A DNA stretch of 64,000 nucleotides from UBA8401 sp041665525 (lineage in GTDB: Bacteria; Bacteroidota; Ignavibacteria; UBA10030; UBA8401), in NCBI GenBank assembly GCA_041665525.1, contig JBAYIS010000002.1, positions 1-64,000 of the forward strand, written 5' to 3'. The notes beneath the pieces were generated by a model. That model saw only the letters and a program-made list of their open reading frames with translations, was not told the origin of the DNA and did not search any database. The translations under genes and the position numbers were made by a program. Shown here in pieces: positions 33,273 to 44,394 of the stretch. The stretch's first letter is position 1. Each line of letters opens with the position of its first letter.

Positions 33273-34205
33273 TTATGATGTATTCCGGAGCGCCGATAAT
33301 TGGGAGAACAATCCAAGTTCTTCATCATTCAATAATTCGGGCAAAACGATCTCGATTTTTACAAGTAAATTTCCAAATTCTTCTTTTTTTCCATACACGG
33401 GCATTCCAAGACCAAGAAGCCGAAGTTCTTTACCGTTTGGTGTTCCCCTGGGTATGTTCACGGTTACTTTTCCTTTCAGAGCCGAGATGATGGTTTTTCC
33501 TCCCAGCACTGCGGTATATAATTCCACCGGCAGCACTCGATGAAGATCATCTCCAATTCGCTGAAGTTCCTGATGCCGGACAATTGATATGGTAAGATAT
33601 ATGTCCCCGTTTGGTCCTCCACCTGATCCTCGTCCCCCTTTTCCTTCAATCCGCAATATCTGTTTGTCCGCAATACCCGGCTTGATTGTTACTTTAATTG
33701 TTTGGCCATGTACTTGAATGAGCCGTGTCGTGCCATGGTATGCTTCTTCGAGTGACAGCGTTGTTTCTGTTGTGAGATCTTCACCTTTGATTGCTCTTTC
33801 GCGGCCGCGCTCCCTTCCGCGGGTGCGCTGACCAAACAACATTTCAAATAGATCGTTGACACTTTCATCATCGAATCCTGACTCCGATCTTCTATTACTG
33901 GACTGTTGCGAGGGACCTCCCCCTGCATTTGTATACTTTGACCAATCAAACCCTCCCGGTTTGGCCCCTGCTGCTTCATACTGTTTCCATTCAGCACCGA
34001 ACTGGTCATATTTTTTTCGCTTTACCGGATCACTCAAAACCTCGTTCGCCTCATTCACCGCCTTGAACTTCTCCTCGAGTTTTTTGTCCCCTTTTGCCTT
34101 ATCAGGATGAAATTTCTTTGCCAGCGTACGATACGCTTTTTTGATCTCGACCGGCGACGCCGTTGGAGCAAGGCCCAGGTCCTTATAGTAATCCTTATAA
34201 TTCAT
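33273..34205 (-). CDS. cbpA: DnaJ-class co-chaperone, CbpA type
   Basis: 310 residues from the ATG at 34205. J-domain 3-70 with KKFHPDKAKG (HPD at 33-35), a Gly/Ser-rich linker, then two C-terminal substrate-binding domains (KVTIKPGIADKQILRIEGKG, FSVNIPRGT-like). No zinc-finger cysteines are present, so it is CbpA-like rather than DnaJ. It works with DnaK on misfolded proteins. It overlaps the end of the AI-2E transporter gene by 11 bp. Confidence 0.9.
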   Translation of the reverse strand: MNYKDYYKDLGLAPTASPVEIKKAYRTLAKKFHPDKAKGDKKLEEKFKAVNEANEVLSDPVKRKKYDQFGAEWKQYEAAGAKPGGFDWSKYTNAGGGPSQQSSNRRSESGFDDESVNDLFEMLFGQRTRGRERGRERAIKGEDLTTETTLSLEEAYHGTTRLIQVHGQTIKVTIKPGIADKQILRIEGKGGRGSGGGPNGDIYLTISIVRHQELQRIGDDLHRVLPVELYTAVLGGKTIISALKGKVTVNIPRGTPNGKELRLLGLGMPVYGKKEEFGNLLVKIEIVLPELLNDEELGLFSQLSALRNTS

Positions 34206-35286
34206 TTTCTGCTTCAGGTTTCTTTTTCGCTTTTCCATTTTTCGCTGCTACCGGATGGTCATCTTCCGAACTAAGAAAGACTGCGATCCATCTCGTCTCT
34301 TCATTATTCTCACAAGCGAATTTCAGCGTCATGGTGAATGGTATACAGAGGACCATACCGATAGGTCCCAGTACGCTTCCCCAGAATAACAAGGAGAGAA
34401 AGACCACCAATGTGGAAAGGCCGAGTTTGCGTCCCATGAGTTTTGTTTCAATGATGTTATCGAGGATAAAGTTTACCGCCATGTATCCACCGACGACCAT
34501 CATTGCACTGCCGAAGCCAAACTGTACGAATGCCAACAGCACCGGCGGAATAGCGGCGATCGACGATCCGACGCTGGGAACATAATTAAGAAGGAATGCC
34601 AGGAATGCCCAGAGAATGGGGGATTCAATTCCCAGTGCGTAGAGCCACACGCCGATTAACCCACCGGTGGCAAGGCTGACGATCGTTTTGATGACCATAT
34701 ACCGTTCAATGTCGTTCACGAATTTTGTGAACTGGGGAAAATCCTGGTTCGGATTGCCCAGCACGGCGCGCAGTTTAACGGGAAAATTCGAAGCTTCTAA
34801 CAGGATGAATGTGACAGTGAGAAAAACGAGAAGGATATTGGACAACGCCACACCAACGCCGGCAAGAAGACCGACAGCAATATCCATCACCGGACCGGGA
34901 TTGAAATATCCCAGCAACACCTTATTCGTAACGATGATATGCTTTTCCGCCAGGATCGGTTTCAGGGATAATATCCCTTCCTGTAATTTTTTTTGATAGG
35001 TGGGCCAGGCGTCCGAGAAACTGCTCAGCGATTCGCCGACCACCGTGCCGATAACCAGCAGCATGGCGACCATGGTAAACATCACAATCATCACGGCAAG
35101 GAACGATGGAACACGTTTTTTTTCCATCCAGAGCACCGGGGGTGTTCCGATGAGCGCAAGAAAGACGGACATGAGGAAAATGGAGGCGACCGATTGCGCC
35201 TGATTGAGACCGTAAATGATAACGACTAATGCGGCTGCCGTCACTAATACGGGAAGTCCTCTGTGCGTTGTACTTGTTCGGAGCAT
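34195..35286 (-). CDS. AI-2E family transporter (PF01594)
   Basis: 363 residues with about seven to eight membrane helices and a large soluble loop. The family features are a helix pair LMSVFLALIGTPPVLW, the Pro/Gly-rich INYVPSVGSSIAAIPP-like block (NYVPSVGSSIAAIPP), and PIGMVLCIPFTM near the C-terminus. Members were named for AI-2 export but many act in Na+/H+ exchange or unknown transport. The C-terminal 20 residues are Lys-rich and overlap cbpA. Motif copy 2 lies about 190 bp upstream. Confidence 0.88.
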   Translation of the reverse strand: MLRTSTTHRGLPVLVTAAALVVIIYGLNQAQSVASIFLMSVFLALIGTPPVLWMEKKRVPSFLAVMIVMFTMVAMLLVIGTVVGESLSSFSDAWPTYQKKLQEGILSLKPILAEKHIIVTNKVLLGYFNPGPVMDIAVGLLAGVGVALSNILLVFLTVTFILLEASNFPVKLRAVLGNPNQDFPQFTKFVNDIERYMVIKTIVSLATGGLIGVWLYALGIESPILWAFLAFLLNYVPSVGSSIAAIPPVLLAFVQFGFGSAMMVVGGYMAVNFILDNIIETKLMGRKLGLSTLVVFLSLLFWGSVLGPIGMVLCIPFTMTLKFACENNEETRWIAVFLSSEDDHPVAAKNGKAKKKPEAENEL

Positions 35287-35467
35287 AAAAAATTCTCTAG
35301 TGTTGGACTACAAATACCAATTCCATGCTGCCGTTTTCATCTCATTCCTTCGGATCGCATTAATGGTATTGCTGGATGATAAATTTTTCATCAGTATTCA
35401 GACTGAGGAAAACAATATTCGTTCATTATATCACTGATAGATACTCATCATCGGCCACAGTTAACAT

Positions 35468-35501
35468 AGATCAAAAGATGTAAAAAGGGATTAATCCTCT
35501 T
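35468..35501 (-). promoter_or_regulatory. Conserved stress-region motif, copy 2
   Basis: On the minus strand it reads AGAGGAT, TAATCCCTTTTTAC, ATCTTTT, then GATCTAT. It is the most diverged of the four copies. It overlaps the stop codon of the glucan synthase gene and lies about 185 bp upstream of the AI-2E transporter start. Confidence 0.5.
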
Positions 35502-38500
35502 CTTTGATTACTGTGTTTCGGTTCCCAAGCACAATTCGTATGTCATGTTTCGCTCCGTCATCCTCAAGAAGTATTTGTACGGGTTCATGAATAAGAGAAA
35601 CCTGATGAACGGCGCCATTCACGGTGCAGTGATCGATTCCGCGGCAGACTCCCGTTGGATTTTCAACAATCACGGTATAGAGAGTAGAGTGATAACGGTA
35701 CTGCAGTTCAAAACCGGACCAGAAGGAAGGAATGCACGGATCAATGAGGAGTGTTTTTCCGTTCACCCGCACACCGAGAATCCACTCCATTCCCAACCGG
35801 TACATCCAACCGGCGGAACCGGTATACCACGACCATCCGCCCCGTCCGACATGCGGCGCCTGCGAATAGATATCGGCACTGATGACATACGGTTCCACTT
35901 TGTACCGATCGATCGATTCTTTCGTCGCGGACAGATTGATCGGGTTCAAGAGCGAGAATAATTCTCCGGCGGTATTCCCTTCTCCCAGCAACGCAAATGC
36001 AATGGCCGACCAAATTGCACCATGAGTATATTGACCGCCATTCTCCCGGATGCCGGGTGGATAGCCTTTGATATATCCCGGTTCCGAAGAAGTTTTGTCA
36101 AACGGAGGGGCAAAGAGTAACACCAATTTATCGTCTCTCCGGATCAGTTTTTCGTTCACCGATGCCATGGATATTGCCGCGTGGTCAGCACTCGCTGCGC
36201 CGGAGATTATCCCCCACGATTGCGCAATGGAGTCAATTCGGCACTCGTCACTGGATGATGAACCCAGTACTGTTCCGTCGTCATACATTCCTCTGATGAA
36301 CCACTTTCCGTCCCACGCAACTATATTCAGTGCCTGCCGCAATGCCGCCGCGTGACGGAGCCATGTATCTGCGCGGTCCCGATCACCGCGAGACTGCGCT
36401 ATCGGAACAAATGCCGCCACCACCGAACAAAGAAACCATCCGAGCCACACACTTTCCCCTTTTCCCTCTTTCCCCACAGTATTCATTCCATCGTTCCAAT
36501 CCCCCGAACCAAACAACGGAAGTCCATGAAGACCGACCGTTAAACTTTTTTCGAGGGCGAGGGCGCAATGTTCAAAAAGCGGGGCGCTTACCGATGAGAC
36601 CTCCGGCTGAAAAAATTCGTCAGACTGATCGCGAAGAAGAACATCACCTTCCAGGTACGGAATCATTTCATCCAACACTGAGTGATCGTTCGTTACCTGA
36701 ATGTAGTGTGCAACGGCATATGGAAGCCACGCTTTGTCATCAGCGTTGTGTGTGCGGACACCTCTGCCGGAGGAGGGAATCCACCAGTGTTGCACGTCTC
36801 CCTCAACAAACTGCCGGCCTGCGGCCCGAAGAAGATGTTCCCGTGTTATTGCCGGCAAGGCTGCCGCCACGGCCAAACCATCCTGCAACTGATCGCGGAA
36901 TCCATACGCGCCTCCTGCCTGGTAGAATGCAGATCTCGCCCACATTCGGCACACGACTGTTTGATACAGCAGCCAACGATTCAGCAGGATATCCATCGAC
37001 CGATCGGGAGTCTTCACCTGCACCTTGCCGAGCGCGTTGTTCCAGAACGTCGTTGCTTCCTTCAGTACTTCATCCCGATCAATGGACCGATAGCATGACA
37101 CGAGATTCTGCGCTTCTTCTTTTGATGATGTTTCTCCGAGAAGGAACAGAATTTCTGTTTGTTCGTGCGGTCCGAGTTCAATCCGGGTCTGCAGGGCGCA
37201 GCACGGATCGAACCCCGCTCCAACCCGATTGGAAAGAGACGTTCCGTCGGATAGTGCCGCAGGATGCTCGCTGGAACCATTCCGTCCGATAAATTCTTTC
37301 CGGTCACCGGTGTAACTCATCTGGTGTCCCCCAAGATCGGCAAATGCCACGCGGTCTCTAAATTCTGTGCGCCATGGATTCCGCGCAAACAGAGCGCCCG
37401 TCTTTCCGTCGATTTCCGTTAAAAGAAACGGAGCGGATGATTCCCGTACGGAAGCAAGCACCCATTCGACATAAGCAGTGATTGAAAGACGGCGGTTCCG
37501 GTTTGATATATTTTTTATGGTGAGCCGGGATATCTTGATCGGATCATTGAGCGCGACATATTGCATCAGTTCAAGCGCAATGGCATGCGATGTATGCTGG
37601 AACCGGCTGAATCCCTGCCCATGCTGCGATGTATAGTGTCCAGTGGTTTCTCGAATGGGAATAGCCGTCGGTGTCCACAGTTCACCTGTGTGTTCATCTT
37701 TAACATAGAAGACTTCACCCGATCTGTCACTGACCGGATCGTTAGACCAGGGAGTGAGTTGATTTTCCCTGCTGTTCAAAGACCATGTATATCCGGATCC
37801 TTCCGCAGAGACGTGAAATCCGAAGGATGGATTGGCAATCACATTGATCCATGGCATTGGTGTCCACTCCTCGTTTTTCAGCACTGTTGTATACTCACAA
37901 CCGTCGGAAGTAAATCCTCCCATTCCGTTTGGATATTCCGCATTCGAGTGCAGCGAATCCGCATCATCGTGTGCAGATGGACTGGACGGAGTTTTCAACA
38001 TACTTGTTTTCTGATTGACCGCAATGATTTGTTTCCTCAAGTTCCGCTGCGCTGTCGGCGTCTCAAACGTTTCCTGCGTATTCAATTGATCGGAAAGACT
38101 CCCCCGACGGCTGTAGAGCACTGCGCGTGCAGCACACTTCAGCAGTGTTCGAACTTCTTGCGCCACAGCATTTCCGCGAATAATGACAATCTTTCCAAGA
38201 GCAGCACCTCCTTCAATGGGAGGCCGCAATTGTGATTCATTCGTCCGCAAGATTGTTTCAAGGGCGCTCTGAAGATCCATTTCATAGGATTGGGTTTGTT
38301 CATTCAAGATCACCACATCAACAGAGAGGAGTTTTATTCTCCAATACTCGTGTGCGCGTAGTAATTGTTTGACAATTTCCAGTTCCTCCGTATCATCAAT
38401 CCGTATAAGAACAATGGGAAGATCGCCGGAAATACGGTTCGCCCACAGCGCCGCCTGACCGCTGGTATTGGATTTCAAGGTGTCGGACGATGGGCGGAGG

Positions 38501-41500
38501 GACGGATTGGAATACAAAATATGGCCGGCAAGATGTTGAAAGAGATGCGCTTCTTCCTGCGAAATTCCGAGATGATGAAGCTGCACTTGCGCTTGTGTCC
38601 ATGCTAGAGTGACGGCACGTTCAAACGCCGTCGCATCGCAATGTTTATCGGCAAGATCGAGCACTGCTGTGCGCGTCGGCGCAACCATGGTCCAGAACGC
38701 TACACGGGCTGTCGTTCCCGGCGGAATCTGAACCCGGCATCGAAGCGAGAAAATCGGATCGAGCACGGTGCCGGCGGTATTGGTGAGCGGGCGATTATTT
38801 TGGACCGAAAAAGGCGAGCGAACCGTATGGCCTCGTCCAAGAAAGCGGGCACGGTCAGTTTCAAATTGGATTTCACCGGTACTGGTTCCTTCTATCACCA
38901 TGCGATGAGCGGCCCAGATCTCTTTTTCTTCCGGCGATCGGCGACGACGGGTCGCAAGCAGCGTGCCGAGCGGCTGAATGAATTCTGTTTGGACGAACAG
39001 TTTAGAGAACGCCGGGTGTGCCCGGTCCGATGCCGGCAACATCAATACCACTTCAGCATAGGATGTCAATTCGATTTCACGAATCTGAGCGCCGTGGTTT
39101 GTCAATGACACCCTGCGAACTTCCGCATCGCTTTCGGGTGAGACGATAATGTCGAACGTTGTTGCGATATCGCCATCGCGCCGAGCGATCTCCACACGAT
39201 CCTCTGAAAACTCTACGTCGTAACTTTCCGGTTCGACGCATGTCGGTTGAAATCCGGCAGACCAAAGCGTACCGCGTTGCGTATCACGCAAGTACACAAA
39301 CGATCCCCAATCATCACACGTACCATCCTCACGCCAGCGGGTAACCGCGAGCGTACGCCATTGACTGTATCCCGAACCGGCGCCGGTGATCATCACCGCA
39401 TAATTGTTATTGGAAAGTATGTGTGTTCGCGGCACGCGTCCATGCGGCGAATGGAACCTGCCGTATTCGGACGGGATCAATTCGCGCACATTCGCAGAAG
39501 CATTTACTTCCTCTGCCCGAGGCCGGGCCACCGCAACATCGCGCGGTGTTCGTTCCTGCAGCAACAATTCCGTTGCCTGAATCATCGGTTCGGCATGAAA
39601 CCGGTCGCACATTACTCCACTGTTCAGCGCATTATCGATCGCGACGATCGTCATCCCCTGGTGATGCGCCATATACGCACGAACAATGGCAACGGTATGT
39701 CCATCAGGAAGCCGCGCGGGTGTATAATCCAGCGCTTCAAAATATCCATACATGCCCGATCCGCCTGCGTTGGCAAGACGGATAAAATTTTCTGCTGCCG
39801 AATCCGGTTCTACCATTGCGGCAAGTGCTGTTGCATACGGTGCGATCACGGCATCTTTACTGAGACCCCGTTTCAATCCTAATCCCGGAATTCCAAAATT
39901 CGAATATTGATATGTCAATTCAATATCGTGGACGTTATAGGCAGATTCAGAGACGCCCCACGGTATCTTTCTTGCTTTCCCATACTGCCGTTGGCGGCGG
40001 ACGATAAAACGATTTGTTTGACCGAGCAGGCTCTCCTCCGGAGTTCTCATAACTAAGGACGGCATGAGATATTCAAACATCGAACCGGACCATGAGATGA
40101 GCGCGGACCCGCGATCGACCGGTGTCAACGATCGCCCAAGATGGAACCAATGACGGACCGGTATATCACCTTTCGCAATTGCGACAAAACTCGCTAATCT
40201 CGCTTCAGATGCCAACAAATCATAACAAGACGGGTCACGAATACCGTCCGATACTCTGTATCCAATAGATAACAGGTGCCGTTTCTCATCGAACAAGAAT
40301 TCAAACTCCATCGCCCTGCACAGTGCCATTGATTTTTCTTTTACCGATTCGAGTTGATGAAGAAGTTTCCTGGATGAAATGGCTGATTGTGCAAAGATTT
40401 CAATTAATGATTCCAGAGACGACAATGAAACCGGTGACCCATCCGTTACCACCACTGTGCGCGACCGGCTGGATGACAACAGCGCAACTGCTTCTGTGCA
40501 GCGGATCGGATATTCCGTCAACGATGGAACCGATCCGCACAATCGGTGTGCAGCACTTTCGGGCATCAGTTCAGGATCCTGACCAGTGAGTTCCTCGAGA
40601 ATAGACCATGGTTTTAATAATGCACTGTCGCGTTCTTGGCTTTTTACCGCCGCCTGAATTGCATTGATCCAAAATTCAACATGGGTAAATACTCCGGTAT
40701 TGATTCCTTTGTTTGATTCAACAACACACGCTTGTGTCGTCTCGCTGACGGTACGAACTCGGATGAGTATTTCTTCCATTTTCTTCGTCACTGATGCCGG
40801 CGTCAATACCGTTACACTCAATGTGGAAGTCAATGCTTCCAATTCTCTCTCGACCTGTAGTATGGAAGGCATCGTCAATCGGAGACCGGCCGGAAGAACG
40901 CTGATAGCATCGAGTGCAAGAATAACAGCATCATGAATGCCCGATGTCCATTCCGGGTTGACCAAGGGTTTCTTATTCATATCCAGACAGGCATTTCCAA
41001 CGGCGATTAAATGTCCGGCAAGATTTCCGCTGTCCACTGATGAGATATATTTTGGATCCAATGGCCGTAAATCGCGAGTATCATACCAATTATACAGGTG
41101 ACCGTGAAATCGTTCCAGAGAGTTCATCGTCGACAGCGTAGCATCCAATCGGTCGGCCATCTCGTATTTTCCTATCCAGCCAAAATCATGAGCAGCGGCG
41201 GTAGATAGAAGATACAATCCAATGTTCGTCGGTGAGGTGCGATTGGCAATGGTCGGTTTCGGTTCCTCCTGGAAGTTATCCGGCGGAAGCATATGCTCTG
41301 ATAGATTGACGAAGGTTTCAAAAAATCGCCACGTTTTTCTCGCGACAGTGCGAAGCACACGAGCATTGGAGTAAGAGACCGGCATGGTTCCTGACAGCAT
41401 CGAAGAACGGCTCACCCATTGAGCTATCACCGGCGATACCATCCACAGTGCAAGAAATGGTAATGCGGTCAGCCACGATTCATGAGGCGAGAGTATGGTA

Positions 41501-44394
41501 ATACTACCTGCCGCAAATGTCAGCACCACTCCGCCGATCATTCTTCGGTAAAATCCGCCGATGGTCAGCGGCAGCGTCGTTTTGGATTGCGCAGCGGTAA
41601 CCCATTCCAGCATATTCCGGTGGCTGACGAACAGTCGAAAAACTGTACGCACAATGGCATCACTCATAAGCCACGCTTGATGGGCAAGAACGGAGAGATG
41701 AAACACTATCTGCGAGAGGGCCAGGGAAAGATCTTTTACAACGGAACGGAGATGACTCCGTTTTGAAATTCTTTTACGCATCGGAATGATCCCTGAAAAG
41801 AATGGAAGCAGCGGCGGCAGTGCAATTGTTAACAGAATAAATCCGCTCCACACGGCAGCCGATGCATAGGGAAGGGTCCACCCTCCAAGCAACGCAAGAA
41901 ATGCCGCCGGTGCAGAGAGTGATCGGCGTAAATTATCAATCATCTTCCATCGACCAGTTAATGGTATATTACGCCGTGCAGGACGTTGACCGGGAGCCCA
42001 GCCATATCCTAAAATCCACGGAAGTAATTGCCAATCACCGCGCACCCATCGATGCTGACGCAATGCGGCTACATCATACCGGGAAGGAAATTCTTCCACC
42101 ACTTCAATGTCCGTGACAAGGCCGGATCCAGCAAATATCCCCTCCAACAAATCATGACTCAGCACGGTGTTCTCCGGTATTCTTCCCGTCAGTGCTGCTT
42201 CAAAAACATCGACATCGTATATTCCTTTGCCGCTGTACGATCCTTCTTCAAACAAATCCTGATAGACATCGGACACAACGAATGCATAAGGATCTATCCC
42301 CCCCGGTCCTGAAAAAATATGCTGAAAAAACGATCCGGCGTGTCCAGACGGCAACGCCGGCGTGACCCTTGGCTGAAGCACTGCATATCCTTCAATCACA
42401 CGTCCTGTTCGTTCGTCCAGTTTCGGTCGATTCAACGGATGCGCCATTTTACCGACAAGATTTCGTACAGCATTCAGCGGCAGCCTGGTATCGGAATCCA
42501 ACGTGATTACATACCGAACATTCGTCGGTACTGGAACGCGAAGATATGATGACATTGGATCAGACTGAAGATAACTTGTATCCGCTGCACCGCGAAGCAA
42601 TCGATTCAATTCATGAAGCTTTCCCCTCTTCCGTTCCCATCCCATCCATTGCTGCTCTACCTCATTCCACAACCGCCGCCGATGAAATAAAAAAAATCGA
42701 TCCCCGCCGGTTGCAGCGGCATAGCGAAGATTGAGCCGTGTGATTCCCGCAACAGCAGTTCTCAGCAGCAGGTCGTCTCCCTTTACATTTTCCGCGGGCG
42801 CGTCTCTCCAATCGGAAAGTATTGCAAAACTAACATCCCCGTCTTGATTGGCAAGGAAATGAACTTCCAATCGTTCAATTTGTTCTTCAATCTCCGCAAC
42901 AGTTGATAGGATGGTGGGAATGACAACCATGGTGCGTAAATCTGGCGGAACACCGCTCTTCAGGGCAAGACCGGGGAGAGCTTTTGGCCCAATTCGCTTT
43001 GTTATCCAATGATTCACCAGTGCGACTGCCACCTCCGACAGCGGAATAACCGCAAGCAGTGCTAACAGAAAAAGTCCAACTCCATCATATCCTACGGTTG
43101 CAACGCCCAGCAGCGGAAGAGCGAGGATGAAGCCGGACACGAGCGCGAGAGTCACAAGATATCCGCGCATTCCAGTACCGGCAGCAATTCGATCAATTCT
43201 CACCCGATGCGATACTTTATAATTGATCAGTTTTTCAAACGCTCGCCGTCCGTACGAAAGTAGATAGAAGCCCGGATCATGTTCCGGACTGGTTTGGTCG
43301 GTGCCCGCAGCGGATCGGGCGGAGGTGATAACCCGCTCTGTAATTTCTTGTTCAGTATACAGAGAGCCGCGCGATAAGGCTTCAATCGCATGGCGGTAGC
43401 TGTCGCGAGTCTGAAAATCCATAGCGCCGAAATTGCTGCTTCCGCAGAGTGCCTCATCCACCAAACTAACGCGTTCAAAAAAATCCGGCCAGTCAATAGA
43501 AGACATCAATCGCATGCTGGTGATAATATTCCGCACGGTAATGCTTGTTGCCCCTTGATGTTGATGCTCTTCATTGACAATCCGTTCTGATGTTGTTCCC
43601 TGCGCCGCAAGTCGTTCATCCAGCCATAACAACGCCGGCGTCAATGCCGGATCCTGATCGCGCAACCGCAGCACCAGTTGAACGGCAAACGCTTTCGGCA
43701 GCGGGTGACCCTTAAATTTTTTCAATACACGATCGGGCGATTCAACGGAATGTTGCCCGGCGCCCAATAAACGATCTGCGGCGGCATTTGCTTCCTGGCG
43801 TTCTTCCCTGCGGTTTACAATTCGTTCGGCAGCACGCCGCAAATTTTCCACCAATACAATGCGCAATGTAATGGCGACGGCCCACAGCTCACCGATAGTG
43901 AGCGGCTGCACTTTTTGATACGCTCGAACAAAACGAATCAATGCATCATAATCGAAGCGGCTGTCTGTATGCGCAATAAATGCCCATGCAATCCCGAAGA
44001 CACGGGGATATCCGTGAAGCGGTCCGTCGGCAAGTTTGGGAAGCTGTCGATAAAAGCCAGAGGGAAGATCGTCGTGAATTTCGCGGATCTGTTCATCCAC
44101 AATATGGTAATTGTCCACCAGCCATTCTGCTGCTGGAGTGATAACTTGTTCTTCACTGACGGCTGTTGCGATCGTATGATAGGAAGAGAGGAGAATGCGG
44201 CTATTTTCTTTGAGACGGGAAACGAGCGACCTTCCGGTTTCACGATGTACTGAAACAGGCTGTGCAGCGGCGAGACTTTCGGCATGCTGCTCCAATCGTT
44301 CGATGCTGAAGAGTTCGCTGCGAATTGATTCATCCGACCGAAGTGGAAAACCATCTTCCGAACGGCCGAATAACCGAAGTACGCTGTGTCTCAT
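35491..44394 (-). CDS. Cyclic beta-1,2-glucan synthase (NdvB/Cgs type), 2967 residues
   Basis: The start ATG at 44394 is followed by MRHSVLRLFGRSEDGFPLRS. The order is: N-terminal cyclisation region, membrane helices (about 415-460), GT84 glycosyltransferase core with ITLDSDTRLP near residue 630, further helices (about 840-1010), two glucoamylase-like/carbohydrate-binding blocks, and a C-terminal GH94 phosphorylase-type domain with FGSGDWNDGMN near 2630 that sets chain length. Substrate UDP-glucose; the product is a periplasmic cyclic osmoglucan. The length is close to that of the rhizobial enzymes. It fills about 14% of the window. Confidence 0.92.
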   Translation of the reverse strand: MRHSVLRLFGRSEDGFPLRSDESIRSELFSIERLEQHAESLAAAQPVSVHRETGRSLVSRLKENSRILLSSYHTIATAVSEEQVITPAAEWLVDNYHIVDEQIREIHDDLPSGFYRQLPKLADGPLHGYPRVFGIAWAFIAHTDSRFDYDALIRFVRAYQKVQPLTIGELWAVAITLRIVLVENLRRAAERIVNRREERQEANAAADRLLGAGQHSVESPDRVLKKFKGHPLPKAFAVQLVLRLRDQDPALTPALLWLDERLAAQGTTSERIVNEEHQHQGATSITVRNIITSMRLMSSIDWPDFFERVSLVDEALCGSSNFGAMDFQTRDSYRHAIEALSRGSLYTEQEITERVITSARSAAGTDQTSPEHDPGFYLLSYGRRAFEKLINYKVSHRVRIDRIAAGTGMRGYLVTLALVSGFILALPLLGVATVGYDGVGLFLLALLAVIPLSEVAVALVNHWITKRIGPKALPGLALKSGVPPDLRTMVVIPTILSTVAEIEEQIERLEVHFLANQDGDVSFAILSDWRDAPAENVKGDDLLLRTAVAGITRLNLRYAAATGGDRFFLFHRRRLWNEVEQQWMGWERKRGKLHELNRLLRGAADTSYLQSDPMSSYLRVPVPTNVRYVITLDSDTRLPLNAVRNLVGKMAHPLNRPKLDERTGRVIEGYAVLQPRVTPALPSGHAGSFFQHIFSGPGGIDPYAFVVSDVYQDLFEEGSYSGKGIYDVDVFEAALTGRIPENTVLSHDLLEGIFAGSGLVTDIEVVEEFPSRYDVAALRQHRWVRGDWQLLPWILGYGWAPGQRPARRNIPLTGRWKMIDNLRRSLSAPAAFLALLGGWTLPYASAAVWSGFILLTIALPPLLPFFSGIIPMRKRISKRSHLRSVVKDLSLALSQIVFHLSVLAHQAWLMSDAIVRTVFRLFVSHRNMLEWVTAAQSKTTLPLTIGGFYRRMIGGVVLTFAAGSITILSPHESWLTALPFLALWMVSPVIAQWVSRSSMLSGTMPVSYSNARVLRTVARKTWRFFETFVNLSEHMLPPDNFQEEPKPTIANRTSPTNIGLYLLSTAAAHDFGWIGKYEMADRLDATLSTMNSLERFHGHLYNWYDTRDLRPLDPKYISSVDSGNLAGHLIAVGNACLDMNKKPLVNPEWTSGIHDAVILALDAISVLPAGLRLTMPSILQVERELEALTSTLSVTVLTPASVTKKMEEILIRVRTVSETTQACVVESNKGINTGVFTHVEFWINAIQAAVKSQERDSALLKPWSILEELTGQDPELMPESAAHRLCGSVPSLTEYPIRCTEAVALLSSSRSRTVVVTDGSPVSLSSLESLIEIFAQSAISSRKLLHQLESVKEKSMALCRAMEFEFLFDEKRHLLSIGYRVSDGIRDPSCYDLLASEARLASFVAIAKGDIPVRHWFHLGRSLTPVDRGSALISWSGSMFEYLMPSLVMRTPEESLLGQTNRFIVRRQRQYGKARKIPWGVSESAYNVHDIELTYQYSNFGIPGLGLKRGLSKDAVIAPYATALAAMVEPDSAAENFIRLANAGGSGMYGYFEALDYTPARLPDGHTVAIVRAYMAHHQGMTIVAIDNALNSGVMCDRFHAEPMIQATELLLQERTPRDVAVARPRAEEVNASANVRELIPSEYGRFHSPHGRVPRTHILSNNNYAVMITGAGSGYSQWRTLAVTRWREDGTCDDWGSFVYLRDTQRGTLWSAGFQPTCVEPESYDVEFSEDRVEIARRDGDIATTFDIIVSPESDAEVRRVSLTNHGAQIREIELTSYAEVVLMLPASDRAHPAFSKLFVQTEFIQPLGTLLATRRRRSPEEKEIWAAHRMVIEGTSTGEIQFETDRARFLGRGHTVRSPFSVQNNRPLTNTAGTVLDPIFSLRCRVQIPPGTTARVAFWTMVAPTRTAVLDLADKHCDATAFERAVTLAWTQAQVQLHHLGISQEEAHLFQHLAGHILYSNPSLRPSSDTLKSNTSGQAALWANRISGDLPIVLIRIDDTEELEIVKQLLRAHEYWRIKLLSVDVVILNEQTQSYEMDLQSALETILRTNESQLRPPIEGGAALGKIVIIRGNAVAQEVRTLLKCAARAVLYSRRGSLSDQLNTQETFETPTAQRNLRKQIIAVNQKTSMLKTPSSPSAHDDADSLHSNAEYPNGMGGFTSDGCEYTTVLKNEEWTPMPWINVIANPSFGFHVSAEGSGYTWSLNSRENQLTPWSNDPVSDRSGEVFYVKDEHTGELWTPTAIPIRETTGHYTSQHGQGFSRFQHTSHAIALELMQYVALNDPIKISRLTIKNISNRNRRLSITAYVEWVLASVRESSAPFLLTEIDGKTGALFARNPWRTEFRDRVAFADLGGHQMSYTGDRKEFIGRNGSSEHPAALSDGTSLSNRVGAGFDPCCALQTRIELGPHEQTEILFLLGETSSKEEAQNLVSCYRSIDRDEVLKEATTFWNNALGKVQVKTPDRSMDILLNRWLLYQTVVCRMWARSAFYQAGGAYGFRDQLQDGLAVAAALPAITREHLLRAAGRQFVEGDVQHWWIPSSGRGVRTHNADDKAWLPYAVAHYIQVTNDHSVLDEMIPYLEGDVLLRDQSDEFFQPEVSSVSAPLFEHCALALEKSLTVGLHGLPLFGSGDWNDGMNTVGKEGKGESVWLGWFLCSVVAAFVPIAQSRGDRDRADTWLRHAAALRQALNIVAWDGKWFIRGMYDDGTVLGSSSSDECRIDSIAQSWGIISGAASADHAAISMASVNEKLIRRDDKLVLLFAPPFDKTSSEPGYIKGYPPGIRENGGQYTHGAIWSAIAFALLGEGNTAGELFSLLNPINLSATKESIDRYKVEPYVISADIYSQAPHVGRGGWSWYTGSAGWMYRLGMEWILGVRVNGKTLLIDPCIPSFWSGFELQYRYHSTLYTVIVENPTGVCRGIDHCTVNGAVHQVSLIHEPVQILLEDDGAKHDIRIVLGNRNTVIKEED

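Noticed and set aside
36330..37292. Long frame (320 codons) on the plus strand
   Set aside because: Antisense to the glucan synthase GH94 region; Arg/Pro/His-rich composition typical of a shadow frame.
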